Below, piece by piece: positions 8,210 through 16,855 of a stretch of 64,000 nucleotides of DNA. The position numbers were made by a program, and so were the translations under genes. Below the pieces are notes generated by a model, which was given only the letters and a program-made list of their open reading frames with translations, did not search any database and was not told the DNA's origin. The DNA is from Sediminicola sp035798135 (GTDB taxonomy: Bacteria; Bacteroidota; Bacteroidia; Flavobacteriales; Flavobacteriaceae): NCBI GenBank assembly GCA_035798135.1, contig JAPFBR010000009.1, forward strand, positions 6,461 to 70,460, given 5' to 3'. The stretch's first letter is position 1, and every line of letters starts with the position of its first letter.

Positions 8210-8880
8210 GGGGAATTATTTCACGAGAAACGTTTAAATATACTAGTTTCCATCGTACCGCTTTTTGTTTTAATTCTTTCCAGCTCGCTGTAAAGTAAAA
8301 CGGGTCCTTTAAGCTTTTAATATGCGCTAAACCTGATTTTCTACGTGAACTTTTTCCTTCGCAAATACAGTAAAATAATGTGATAAATCATACTGGTAAA
8401 ATTAAATAAAGGCTTTCGACCTTATTCATTAATGTTCTAGGAAAAACGTATCAGTTTTAATGCCCTATGTCTTCGGTGGTTTCGCCACCTTTAATGACGG
8501 GTCAATGGCCTGTCGATACTTATGTTCATTTCTTGAGGTTCTTTCTTTGTATTCTTCATTTAATTATTTGTCTATATGCTTTGTAATAGGCGTAATACAA
8601 ACCCCAGTATAGGTAAAATTAGCCGCTATATTACGCGATTGGTGTAAGTTTAACACCCGGCTAAGTTCTATTAATGTTCTACCCTAGTCAATACACAGAC
8701 AAAAGTCCAAACGCTTCATTCTTGAACGGGTGAAATCATTACCTGTCTAAAACCACAGGTCAATCAACCCATCGTCAACATCCTTTAATTTATTCAAAAC
8801 CATATTTCTTGAGGATTTCACATAGTATTGTCCTTAACCCCCTTGTTATAGCACGTAAACCCATATAACTAAAAATCCCG
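8210..8880. other. Non-coding interval after aconitase
   Basis: No gene is supported. A small hairpin GGTGG-TTTCG-CCACC is at 8475-8489, and ATTAATGTTCTA occurs twice (near 8429 and 8671). The block looks like eroded DNA next to the second tRNA-end repeat. Confidence 0.45.
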
Positions 8881-8980
8881 TAACCCGGAGGTCGCGGGAT
8901 CGTGCCCCGCTCTCGCTACAAGGTTTTATCCCTTAACTACAGAATCGGACAGGTCAACACCTGTCCGTTTTTTTTTGTGC
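8881..8980 (+). repeat. tRNA 3'-half direct repeat, copy 2
   Basis: Nearly identical to 5482-5580. It has a perfect T-stem GCGGG/CCCGC around loop ATCGTGC, acceptor strand TCTCGCT, then ACAAGGTTTTATCCC and the terminator. Identity with copy 1 begins at TAACCCGG, just 3' of where the anticodon would be, which is a common integrase crossover point. The upstream bases AAATCCCG do not form a tRNA 5' half. Confidence 0.7.
8946..8976 (+). terminator. Intrinsic terminator after tRNA fragment 2
   Basis: Perfect stem CGGACAGGT / ACCTGTCCG, loop CAAC, followed by nine T residues. Confidence 0.85.
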
Positions 8981-9049
8981 TTTGGAATAACTGGGATAAA
9001 TGTTTTACGTGTCCTATCAGGATTAAATATGATTTTTTAAGTGTTAAAA

Positions 9050-10375
9050 TTATATATATTGATTAATTATATTCTCAAATAATTCCTGCTTCCCACTCCT
9101 TAATTTTAAATCCCCGTTTTCCTGGGCAATTTTATATAAATCTTGCATTGAAAGTTTTCCGTCCTCAAATGCTTTTCCATTACCGGTATCAAAAGAGCTG
9201 TATCTTTCCTGTCTTAGTTTTTCGTACGGTGAAGAGGTGATAATTCTATCTGCAATCAATAATGCACGTGCGAAGGTATCCGCACCTCCAATATGCGCAT
9301 GGAACACATCGTCCAAATCGGTAGAGTTTCTCCTGATTTTAGCATCAAAATTAACGCCACCACCTTGTAAACCACCTGCCTTTAAGAAAATCAACATTGC
9401 TTCTGTCGTTTCTTGGATGTTGTTTGGAAATTGATCCGTATCCCAACCATTTTGGTAATCACCCCTATTGGCATCCAAACTTCCCAGCATCCCAGCCTTT
9501 GCAGCAGTTTCTATTTCATGCTGAAAAGTATGTTGTGCCAAGGTCGCATGGTTTACCTCAATATTAATTTTAAAATCATTGTCTAAACCATACGCTCTTA
9601 AAAAACCAATGGCAGTAGCCGTGTCAAAATCATATTGATGTTTTGATGGCTCCATTGGTTTTGGTTCAATAAAGAAATTACCTTTGAACCCTTGGGCTCT
9701 TGCATAATCTCTGGCCATTGCCAAAAACTGCGCCATATGGTCCAATTCACGTCCCATATCTGTATTCAACAAAGACATATAGCCTTCCCTTCCACCCCAG
9801 AATACATAATTTTCACCATCCAAAGCTATGGTTGCATCCAGTGCCAATTTTACTTGTCCCCCTGCCCTAGCCACTACCCCAAAATCCGGATTTGTAGCTG
9901 CTCCATTCATATAACGAGGATTAGAAAAACAGTTGGCAGTACCCCAAAGTAATTTAATGCCCGATGCCGCTTTCTTTTCTCTGATATACTCCGTAATAGT
10001 TGCCAACCTACTTTCAGATTTCGCAAACGTTGCGCCTTCTTGAATTAAATCGAAATCATGAAAACAAAAATAATCGAATCCCATTTTGGAAATAAATTCA
10101 AAGGCCGCATCGGCCTTATCTTTTGCAGCTTGAATTGGGTCTGTAGCTTTATCCCATTCAAAACTTTGTGTTCCTGGTCCAAATGGATCGGAGCCTTGGC
10201 CACAGAATGTATGCCAATAAGCAATAGAGAATTTAAAATGCTCACGCATCTTTTTTCCTGCCACCATTTGTTCCGGATTATAATATTTAAATGCTAGAGG
10301 GTTGTCCGATTCTTTGCCTTCATACTTTATTTCCCCAATTCCTTTAAAATATTCTTTATCTCCAAAAATTGCCAT
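9050..10375 (-). CDS. xylA: Xylose isomerase
   Basis: A 441-residue class II xylose isomerase (D-xylose to D-xylulose). Visible signatures are the active-site histidine in FCFHDFDLI, the metal-binding glutamate in FFIEPKPMEPSKHQYDFD, the NIEVNHATLAQHTFQHE stretch, and SLDANRGD for the second metal site. Length matches the family. It is the downstream gene of an operon with xylB (11-bp gap). No xylose transporter or regulator is in the window, so uptake genes must lie elsewhere. It begins about 70 bp from the tRNA-repeat terminator, which faces the other way. Confidence 0.97.
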   Translation of the reverse strand: MAIFGDKEYFKGIGEIKYEGKESDNPLAFKYYNPEQMVAGKKMREHFKFSIAYWHTFCGQGSDPFGPGTQSFEWDKATDPIQAAKDKADAAFEFISKMGFDYFCFHDFDLIQEGATFAKSESRLATITEYIREKKAASGIKLLWGTANCFSNPRYMNGAATNPDFGVVARAGGQVKLALDATIALDGENYVFWGGREGYMSLLNTDMGRELDHMAQFLAMARDYARAQGFKGNFFIEPKPMEPSKHQYDFDTATAIGFLRAYGLDNDFKINIEVNHATLAQHTFQHEIETAAKAGMLGSLDANRGDYQNGWDTDQFPNNIQETTEAMLIFLKAGGLQGGGVNFDAKIRRNSTDLDDVFHAHIGGADTFARALLIADRIITSSPYEKLRQERYSSFDTGNGKAFEDGKLSMQDLYKIAQENGDLKLRSGKQELFENIINQYI

Positions 10376-10386
10376 AATTGTCTATT

Positions 10387-11874
10387 TTATGATTCTTTAC
10401 TTAAGATGAGTTCCAGTTCCTTCTTCCAATTACAATAGGCTTCTAAATAAGTCTTTTTATCTTTAAGCGGCATATAGGTCATCACATGATCATTATCCAT
10501 AATAACTTTTCCAAAAGTCTCAAAATCACCTTTATATAAATTAACCGCCCGCGCTGCACCTATAGCTCCTGTAGTATTATATATCTCTATTTCCTGATCT
10601 ATTAAAGTGGCCACTGTGTTTGCAAATATTTCTGAGCGGAATAAATTGTCGTTTCCTGCTCGAATTACTTTTGGGACAATGCCATCTGATTTTAATATTT
10701 CCATTCCATAAAGAAATGAAAAAGCGATCCCCTCCAAGGCTGCTCTGCACAAATGTGCTTTATTGTGGATGTTCAGATTTACGTTGACTAACCTTGTGCC
10801 AATTTCTTTGTTGTTTAGCATACGTTCAGCGCCATTTCCAAAAGGCAGCAAACAAACTCCATCAGAGCCAACTGGGATTTCTGAGGCCAAACTGTTCATT
10901 TCCTCGTAAGAATCTACATCTAGATTATGTAACAGCCAGCGATATTGAATTCCTGCCCCATTGATATTCAACAATTTCCCTAGTCTTTGATTTGATTTTG
11001 AGTAATTTACATGTGCAAAATTATTCACACGAGTACTTTCTTTACCTGAAAGGTTATCCGTAACTGCATAGATAACCCCCGATGTTCCTCCTGTTGCAGC
11101 AACTTCTCCTGGGTTGAATACGTTTAATGCCAAGGCATTGTTCGGTTGATCTCCAGCTCTGTAATAAATAGGTGTTCCTTCAGCGATACCGCTTTCCTCC
11201 TCCCCTTTTGCATTTACAAGAGACTGAATGCCAAACGTATCCACAATATCTGGAACCAATGACTTGTCAATTCCGTAATATTCCAAAAGAAAATCGGCTA
11301 CGCCATCCTTTTTAAAATCCCACAAAATACCTTCGGACAACCCCGAAATGGTCGTGTTTATTGTATTCGAAAATTTATATGCTATATAATCACCCGGCAG
11401 CATAAACTTATAAATCAGTTTATAAATATCAGGTTCATTTTCCTTTACCCATTTTAGTTTAGATGCGGTAAAGTTGGCAGGAGAATTTAATAGCTGTGAG
11501 GCACATTTTTCTTCCCCTAGCTCTTCAAAAGCTTGTTGCCCTATTTCAACAGCTCTACTGTCGCACCAAATGATGCTCTTTCTTAATGGCTTTCCTATTT
11601 TATCAACCAGAACAAGACCATGCATTTGATAGGATATCCCTATCCCTTTTATTTGGGTTCTGCTTACGTTATATTGTTGTTTTAACCTTGTAATAGCATT
11701 ACAGATATGTGACCACCACTCATCTGGATCTTGTTCAGCCCAACCATTATTTTGAGCGTACATGCCCATTTCTTCTTTGGGTTCTTGTACAACACCTAAG
11801 CATTTTCCAGACTTCATCTCTACCAATGCCGCTTTAAGGGAGGAACTTCCTAAATCTAATCCTAGGTAATACAT
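10387..11874 (-). CDS. xylB: Xylulokinase (FGGY family)
   Basis: A 495-residue FGGY carbohydrate kinase that phosphorylates D-xylulose to xylulose 5-phosphate. The N-terminal ATPase phosphate loop is YYLGLDLGSSSLKAALV; the substrate region includes ISYQMHGLVLVD and SIIWCDSRA; the C-terminal domain has GAGIQYRWLLHN and the adenosine-binding IRAGNDNLFRSEIFAN. Length and motif order are complete. It is the first gene of the xylBA operon, feeding the pentose phosphate pathway. The 430-bp upstream space probably holds the operon promoter. Confidence 0.95.
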   Translation of the reverse strand: MYYLGLDLGSSSLKAALVEMKSGKCLGVVQEPKEEMGMYAQNNGWAEQDPDEWWSHICNAITRLKQQYNVSRTQIKGIGISYQMHGLVLVDKIGKPLRKSIIWCDSRAVEIGQQAFEELGEEKCASQLLNSPANFTASKLKWVKENEPDIYKLIYKFMLPGDYIAYKFSNTINTTISGLSEGILWDFKKDGVADFLLEYYGIDKSLVPDIVDTFGIQSLVNAKGEEESGIAEGTPIYYRAGDQPNNALALNVFNPGEVAATGGTSGVIYAVTDNLSGKESTRVNNFAHVNYSKSNQRLGKLLNINGAGIQYRWLLHNLDVDSYEEMNSLASEIPVGSDGVCLLPFGNGAERMLNNKEIGTRLVNVNLNIHNKAHLCRAALEGIAFSFLYGMEILKSDGIVPKVIRAGNDNLFRSEIFANTVATLIDQEIEIYNTTGAIGAARAVNLYKGDFETFGKVIMDNDHVMTYMPLKDKKTYLEAYCNWKKELELILSKES

Positions 11875-12304
11875 ATTATTTCGAGGTGTTTTTGCTCTTG
11901 TTATATTATATTTTCAAATTGAAAAGAGGGGTGTTTAAAAAAATCATTACCCTTTTGCTACAAATTATTCTGTTTACTGATTAATAGGCAACTCTCCAGT
12001 TATCCAAAATAAAGTCTCTTTTCTTCAAGATTGATATCGTAGGCCTTCCCTTTATCTAAATTAACGAACGGTTTTTTTATGTGCTATTTAAATCATGCTT
12101 AAATTCTTTGATTTTCTTCCTACCTGTTTTACAATCCGCAAATTATATAACAAAGTACAAAACCTATTTAAAGCTATCGATGGTTCGTGATTTATTTTGG
12201 AAACCATTGTTTTAACAAGGCTAAACTTTACATTAAAATTATTTTTAAGTGTAGCTACAAGCAATCTTAAAATAACATAATTTCGCCAATTAAAATCTTA
12301 AGTT
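11875..12304. other. Divergent intergenic region xylB / small lipoprotein
   Basis: No gene is visible in these 430 bp. The region must contain promoters in both directions, but I could not place a convincing TTTG/TAnnTTTG pair or an operator palindrome. Confidence 0.4.
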
Positions 12305-12487
12305 ATGTTCATTAGAATATTAAAAATCAGTATCATACTTATCTTTGTTTTTGGGTTGACTGCAGGGTGTAAATCCACTGTTCACTTGAATGCAAAAAGT
12401 TCCGCCCCAGGACAGGTCAAAAAGGCCACTGGCAGCAAATCGGCTAAAGCCTATGCCCCTGGCCAGCAAAAGAAAAAGAAAAATTAA
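12305..12487 (+). CDS. Small lysine-rich lipoprotein (SAPGQxKK repeat type)
   Basis: A 60-residue protein. Residues 1-22 form a signal peptide ending in a lipobox GLTAGC, so Cys22 is the likely anchor. The mature part has two copies of a short basic motif, SAPGQVKKATGSKSAK and YAPGQQKKKKN. Such peptides are common in flavobacteria and are sometimes labelled quinol oxidase subunit 4 in databases; nothing in this sequence supports that label. It is monocistronic with its own terminator 65 bp downstream. Confidence 0.75.
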   Translation: MFIRILKISIILIFVFGLTAGCKSTVHLNAKSSAPGQVKKATGSKSAKAYAPGQQKKKKN

Positions 12488-12551
12488 GGAGGGAATACTT
12501 TATTTTCCAGTTGTGGAATTAAAGTACCAAACAACGAGTACTGGAATAAAT

Positions 12552-12582
12552 AAAGGTGGCCTGTTACTAGACCACCTTTTCT
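12552..12582. terminator. Intrinsic terminator between small lipoprotein and katG
   Basis: Stem AAAGGTGG / CCACCTTT with a 12-nt loop and T-rich tail (TTTTCTTT). The A-run on the other side lets it also serve the convergent katG transcript ending at 12640. Confidence 0.75.
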
Positions 12583-12639
12583 TTATTAAATAATTCCACT
12601 TAGATTTATAACCTTTTGGCCACTCAAAAAGAGCTGATT

Positions 12640-14889
12640 TTAAGCTAAGTCGAAACGATCAAGATTCATAACCTTGGTCCAAGCATCAACAAAATCTCTC
12701 ACAAATTTCATTTGGGAATCGGCACATGCATACACCTCAGCTAGGGCACGTAGCTCAGAGTTTGAGCCGAAAATTAAATCTGCCCTAGTTCCGGTCCACT
12801 TTACACTATCTGTTTTCCTGTCTCTTCCCTCAAAAACACTATCATCTTCTGAGGTGGCTTTCCAAGTGGTTCCCATATCCAAAAGATTCACAAAAAAATC
12901 GTTGGTCAACGAACCAGGGTTATTAGTAAATATCCCATGTTTGGAATGATCATAATTGGTATTCAAAGCACGCATTCCACCGACCAAAACAGTCATTTCA
13001 GGAGCCGTCAAGGTCATCAATTGCGCTTTGTCCACTAATAGCTCTTCAGCTTTAAGGGTCAAGCCAGATCTTACATAATTTCGGAAACCATCTGCCCGTG
13101 GCTGCAAGGCTTCGAACGCCTCAGCATCGGTTTGTTCTTCGGTGGCATCCGAACGCCCTGCTCTAAAAGGTACGTTTATATCGTGACCGGCATCTTTTGC
13201 AGCCTTTTCGACAGCAGCAGAACCTGCCAAAACAATTAAATCTGCCAATGAAACTTTTTTATTTCCTTCTTGTGTATTGTTGAATTCCTTTTGTATTCCC
13301 TCAAGGGTCTCCAAAACCTTTGCCAATTGTTTGGGATTGTTAACTTTCCAATCCTTTTGTGGTGCCAATCGCACGCGCGCCCCATTGGCGCCACCACGCT
13401 TATCGGACCCACGGAACGTTGATGCCGATGCCCAAGCCGTTGAAACCAGTTCAGAAACAGTTAAAGCTGACGCTAAAATAACTGCCTTTAAATCATTTGC
13501 ATCATTATCGTTGATCAGTGCATGATCAATAGCAGGAACGGGATCTTGCCAAATTAATTCTTCCTGAGGTACTTCTGGACCTAAATAACGCTCTATGGGT
13601 CCCATATCACGATGGGTCAACTTAAACCAAGCACGTGAATATGCATCTGCAAACTCTTTAGGGTTTTCCAAAAAGTGTCTGGAAATTTTTTCATAGGCTG
13701 GATCCATACGCAGTGACAAATCTGTCACCAACATAAATGGGGCATGTTTTTTTTCTGGATCATGCGCATCAGGTACAGTACCAGCGCCCGCATCTCCTAC
13801 CGGCTTGTATTGCCAAGCACCAGCCGGACTTTTGGTCAATTCCCACTCATACCCGAACAAATTGTTGAAATACGTGTGACTCCATCTGGTAGGCGTATTG
13901 GTCCAAGCACCCTCTAAACCACTGGTTATGGTGTCCGCTCCCTTTCCTGTACCAAAATTGTTCTTCCATCCCATGCCTTGCATTTCAATGGAGGCCCCTG
14001 CTGGCTCATGTTCCACATTTTCAGCATCGTTGGCGGCACCATGGGTCTTCCCAAAGGTGTGTCCACCTGCTATCAAGGCTACCGTCTCATAATCGTTCAT
14101 TGCCATACGGCCAAACGTCTCACGAATGTAATGTGCTGCCTCAACTGGGTCTGGGTTTGCATTATGTCCTTCTGGATTCACATAGATCAATCCCATATGG
14201 GCAGCACCAAGAGGATTTTCCAGTTCGCTTTCTTCATTATACCTTTCTTTGTTTCCAAGCCATTCGGTCTCAGAACCCCAATATATATCTTCTTCAGGTT
14301 GCCAAATATCTTCTCGACCCCCTGCAAAGCCGAACATAGGCAAGCCCATGGATTCATGCGCACAGTTTCCTGCCAAGATCATCAAATCTGCCCAAGATAT
14401 CTTCTTACCATATTTTTGTTTGATCGGCCATAACAAAAGTCTGGCCTTATCAAGGTTGGCATTATCAGGCCAGCTGTTCAGAGGTGAAAAACGTTGCGAT
14501 CCAGAACCTGCTCCACCGCGGCCATCCCCAATACGGTAGGTCCCTGCACTGTGCCATGCCATTCGGATAAAAAATGGACCATAATGTCCATAATCTGCTG
14601 GCCACCAATCTTGACTATCCGTCATTAGATCATTTAAGTCTTTTTTAATTTCTTTCAAATCTAGGGATTGGAACTCGTCTGCATAGTTGAAATCCTTGTC
14701 CATGGGATCAACCAAGGAGGAATTCTGTCTAAGAATATTTAATTTCAATTGATTAGGCCACCAGTCCCTGATATTGGTTCCTCCGCCAGCCGTCTGGTTC
14801 ATTTCCCCGTTCAAGAACGGGCATTTGCCCGCTTCCGAACTGTTAACGTCGAACGCATTGCCGTTGGAGTCTGTGTTTTTATCTTCCAT
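12640..14889 (-). CDS. katG: Catalase-peroxidase
   Basis: A bifunctional haem catalase-peroxidase of 749 residues from the start MEDKNTDSNG. I prefer this start over the longer frame (to 14967) because the extra 26 residues are not family-like. The distal haem triad is Arg109, Trp112 and His113 in IRMAWHSAGTYR. The covalent-adduct tyrosine is in GLIYVNPEGHNANPDP, and the proximal histidine is in GGHTFGKTHGA. Both the catalytic N-terminal and the structural C-terminal peroxidase-like halves are present. It detoxifies hydrogen peroxide. No OxyR gene is nearby. It is convergent with the small lipoprotein gene. Confidence 0.97.
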   Translation of the reverse strand: MEDKNTDSNGNAFDVNSSEAGKCPFLNGEMNQTAGGGTNIRDWWPNQLKLNILRQNSSLVDPMDKDFNYADEFQSLDLKEIKKDLNDLMTDSQDWWPADYGHYGPFFIRMAWHSAGTYRIGDGRGGAGSGSQRFSPLNSWPDNANLDKARLLLWPIKQKYGKKISWADLMILAGNCAHESMGLPMFGFAGGREDIWQPEEDIYWGSETEWLGNKERYNEESELENPLGAAHMGLIYVNPEGHNANPDPVEAAHYIRETFGRMAMNDYETVALIAGGHTFGKTHGAANDAENVEHEPAGASIEMQGMGWKNNFGTGKGADTITSGLEGAWTNTPTRWSHTYFNNLFGYEWELTKSPAGAWQYKPVGDAGAGTVPDAHDPEKKHAPFMLVTDLSLRMDPAYEKISRHFLENPKEFADAYSRAWFKLTHRDMGPIERYLGPEVPQEELIWQDPVPAIDHALINDNDANDLKAVILASALTVSELVSTAWASASTFRGSDKRGGANGARVRLAPQKDWKVNNPKQLAKVLETLEGIQKEFNNTQEGNKKVSLADLIVLAGSAAVEKAAKDAGHDINVPFRAGRSDATEEQTDAEAFEALQPRADGFRNYVRSGLTLKAEELLVDKAQLMTLTAPEMTVLVGGMRALNTNYDHSKHGIFTNNPGSLTNDFFVNLLDMGTTWKATSEDDSVFEGRDRKTDSVKWTGTRADLIFGSNSELRALAEVYACADSQMKFVRDFVDAWTKVMNLDRFDLA

Positions 14890-15390
14890 TTTTATGATTT
14901 TTTTCACTATTCTACTTAGAAACCTAAATTTACCAAAATAAATACTTATCCAAATGACTATTCTCATAGATAATAACTATAGCCCAATCTGAACATCTAT
15001 ATCACATGAACTTGATGAAAAATGTTCCAAATCTTAATACATTATATAGTCTATAATGTTATTTGGTGGTGAGCTGATTTAAATAAAAATTGGGAATCAA
15101 TGTTGTTAGTTAAGAGGCATCAACATTAAAGGACATGTCTTAAGACTAGATGCCTAAATTTTTCAATTGAATATTCAGTTTGAAAATTATTAGGAAATGG
15201 GCTATCTTGAATACGCAATAAAAGACAAAAATCATCTTTTGACATGACACTTTATTAATATCCCACCAATGAATTTGAATATTTCGATCTTATCCTAAAA
15301 AGTACAGATTTTATAAGGTTTGCACTTCATACTATTGGTATATCCTCCCAAAAAAATAAGCAATACTGAAATAAACTAGCGCTTCTATTC
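14890..15390. other. Upstream region of katG, no gene seen
   Basis: About 500 bp between katG and the HEAT-type pseudogene. It presumably contains the katG promoter; nearest to the start on the minus strand is an AT-rich TATTTATTTTGG run that only loosely resembles the Bacteroidota -7 box. No other feature stands out. Confidence 0.4.
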
Positions 15391-15892
15391 ATGGAAACTG
15401 AGTTGGAATATGTTTTGACACATTCACATTAAGCTGAAATGATTTCATTTATGCATGCACATCCTGAATATTATAATGAAGCTATTGACTTAGCCGTAGC
15501 GGATAAACAGCCCTATTCATGGAGGTCTGCCTGGTTGTTATGGTCTATTATTGACAAAAAATGATCCCCGCGTTCAAAAACATATTCCAAAAATTCTACA
15601 TACTATCAGGAATAAGTCCGACGGGTATCAGCGCGAATTAATAAAGATTCTATTGGAAATGAAGCTAGATGAGGAACAGGAAGGATATTTGTATGATTTG
15701 TGTGTGTACATATAGAAACAGAATGAGAAGAAACCTTCTGTACGTTTTACCGCCTTAAAATGTATCCTAAAAATTACCCAGACATATCCCGATCTTACAA
15801 ACGAACTTTTGTTGCTTACTCAAGAAAAGTACATGGAATCACTATCCCCTGGGGTTAGAAAGTCAATTTTTAAGATAATAAGGGAAATTTAA
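15391..15892 (+). pseudogene. HEAT-like repeat protein remnant (two stops, one frameshift)
   Basis: From ATG 15391 the frame reads METELEYVLTHSH, hits TAA, continues in frame as AEMISFMHAHPEYYNEAIDL and QPYSWRSAWLLWSIIDKK, and stops at a TGA within an A-run. Shifting frame there restores DPRVQKHIPKIL, ELIKILLEMKLDEEQEGYLYDLCVYI, another stop, then KKPSVRFTALKCILKI and ESLSPGVRKSIFKIIREI. Joined, this is a full-length ~165-residue alpha-helical protein of a type common in flavobacteria and often mislabelled adenylosuccinate lyase. The A-homopolymer frameshift plus two separate stops indicate true decay, not one sequencing error. Confidence 0.8.
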
Positions 15893-16015
15893 ACTAATAA
15901 CTTATTGGATATAACCGGGGAAATTTATATTGAGGAAGCGTTGGAACTGATCCCGTCACGTCCAAAAACGGTTATGGGAATAGATCCCTTGTACAATGCT
16001 CTAAAAGGCTATTGA
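15893..16015 (+). pseudogene. Unidentified C-terminal coding fragment
   Basis: An open frame without a start reads LLDITGEIYIEEALELIPSR and PKTVMGIDPLYNALKGY before TGA. The composition is protein-like and it follows the HEAT pseudogene directly, so it may be the tail of a second lost gene. No family is recognised. Confidence 0.35.
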
Positions 16016-16417
16016 ATCAATTTACATATATATCAAAATTTAGGCTATGTACACAAGCTATAGTGATTTTGGTAAAAATTAAAACCCATTTTCCATTTAA
16101 ATAAATTAACTTAAGCCTTGAAAATCAATGGTATTAAGTAATGTTTTAATTAAAATTTTAATCCTTGGAAATCATTTAATCATTCTATTAGGTATTTCTT
16201 TAATGATAATATACCCAGGATTTCAAACTGAAACTATGTTCCAGATTAAACTCAATTGCATTATTGTACAGATCCAATTTGTGGTTGTAAGCTTGTGTAA
16301 AAACAAAAAATATTTTTAGATCAATGAAAATCACGCCCCTTAAAATTGGGAGCCTTATTGGGAATTCAATAGTATCACATAACACAGAAACAAACAGTAC
16401 CATAAATATTAAAATGG
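16016..16417. other. Non-coding interval before TerB-like gene
   Basis: AT-rich sequence with no supported gene. A 63-codon frame at 16128-16319 has no family features and is not called. Confidence 0.4.
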
Positions 16418-16753
16418 ATGAAAAATAAACAACCAAAATGGTCAAAGAACGAACTGAAGGTTTATATTCTCTTGCTTTGTGCACAAGCAGATTGGGATGA
16501 AACTCCAGAAGAAATTGCATTCATTAAATCCAAAACCACCCCTGAAATCTTTGATAAGATTAAAAAAGAAGCAAATGAAGATAATGAGGATATAAGTTTG
16601 GACAAGATTGAAGCAGCTATTGAAGAACATCGCTTTTCTACTCTGGAGCTAATAGAGCTAAAAAAAGAGATACAAGACATTTTTATCTCAGATAAAAATT
16701 TTACGCTAAAGGAACGCTATATTGATGAAATCCTTGACAACTTAATTTATTGA
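16418..16753 (+). CDS. Small acidic helical protein, TerB-like
   Basis: A 111-residue cytoplasmic protein, all-helical by composition. The segment ELKVYILLLCAQADWDETPEEIAFI has the spacing of a TerB-like domain (hydrophobic helix, acidic turn, second helix), followed by two further amphipathic acidic helices. TerB domains occur in stress and membrane-linked systems, but the family call here is by pattern only. It is about 100 bp upstream of the TPR-cyclase on the same strand. Whether they share a transcript cannot be seen. A second TerB-like gene is at 25962. Confidence 0.6.
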   Translation: MKNKQPKWSKNELKVYILLLCAQADWDETPEEIAFIKSKTTPEIFDKIKKEANEDNEDISLDKIEAAIEEHRFSTLELIELKKEIQDIFISDKNFTLKERYIDEILDNLIY

Positions 16754-16855
16754 TATAGATTATTTACGGTGAAATAATTATTAAAAGTAGCTTCACACGA
16801 AAATAAATTACTATTTTTAGGATACTTCTCCCGATAACTTTTAAAATTAATAGGT

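Noticed and set aside
13978..14433. 151-codon frame antisense to katG
   Set aside because: It lies entirely on the opposite strand of a clear KatG coding region and its residues show no family pattern.
16128..16319. 63-codon hydrophobic frame
   Set aside because: Ile/Leu-rich only because the DNA is AT-rich; there is no conserved motif and it sits in a decayed region.
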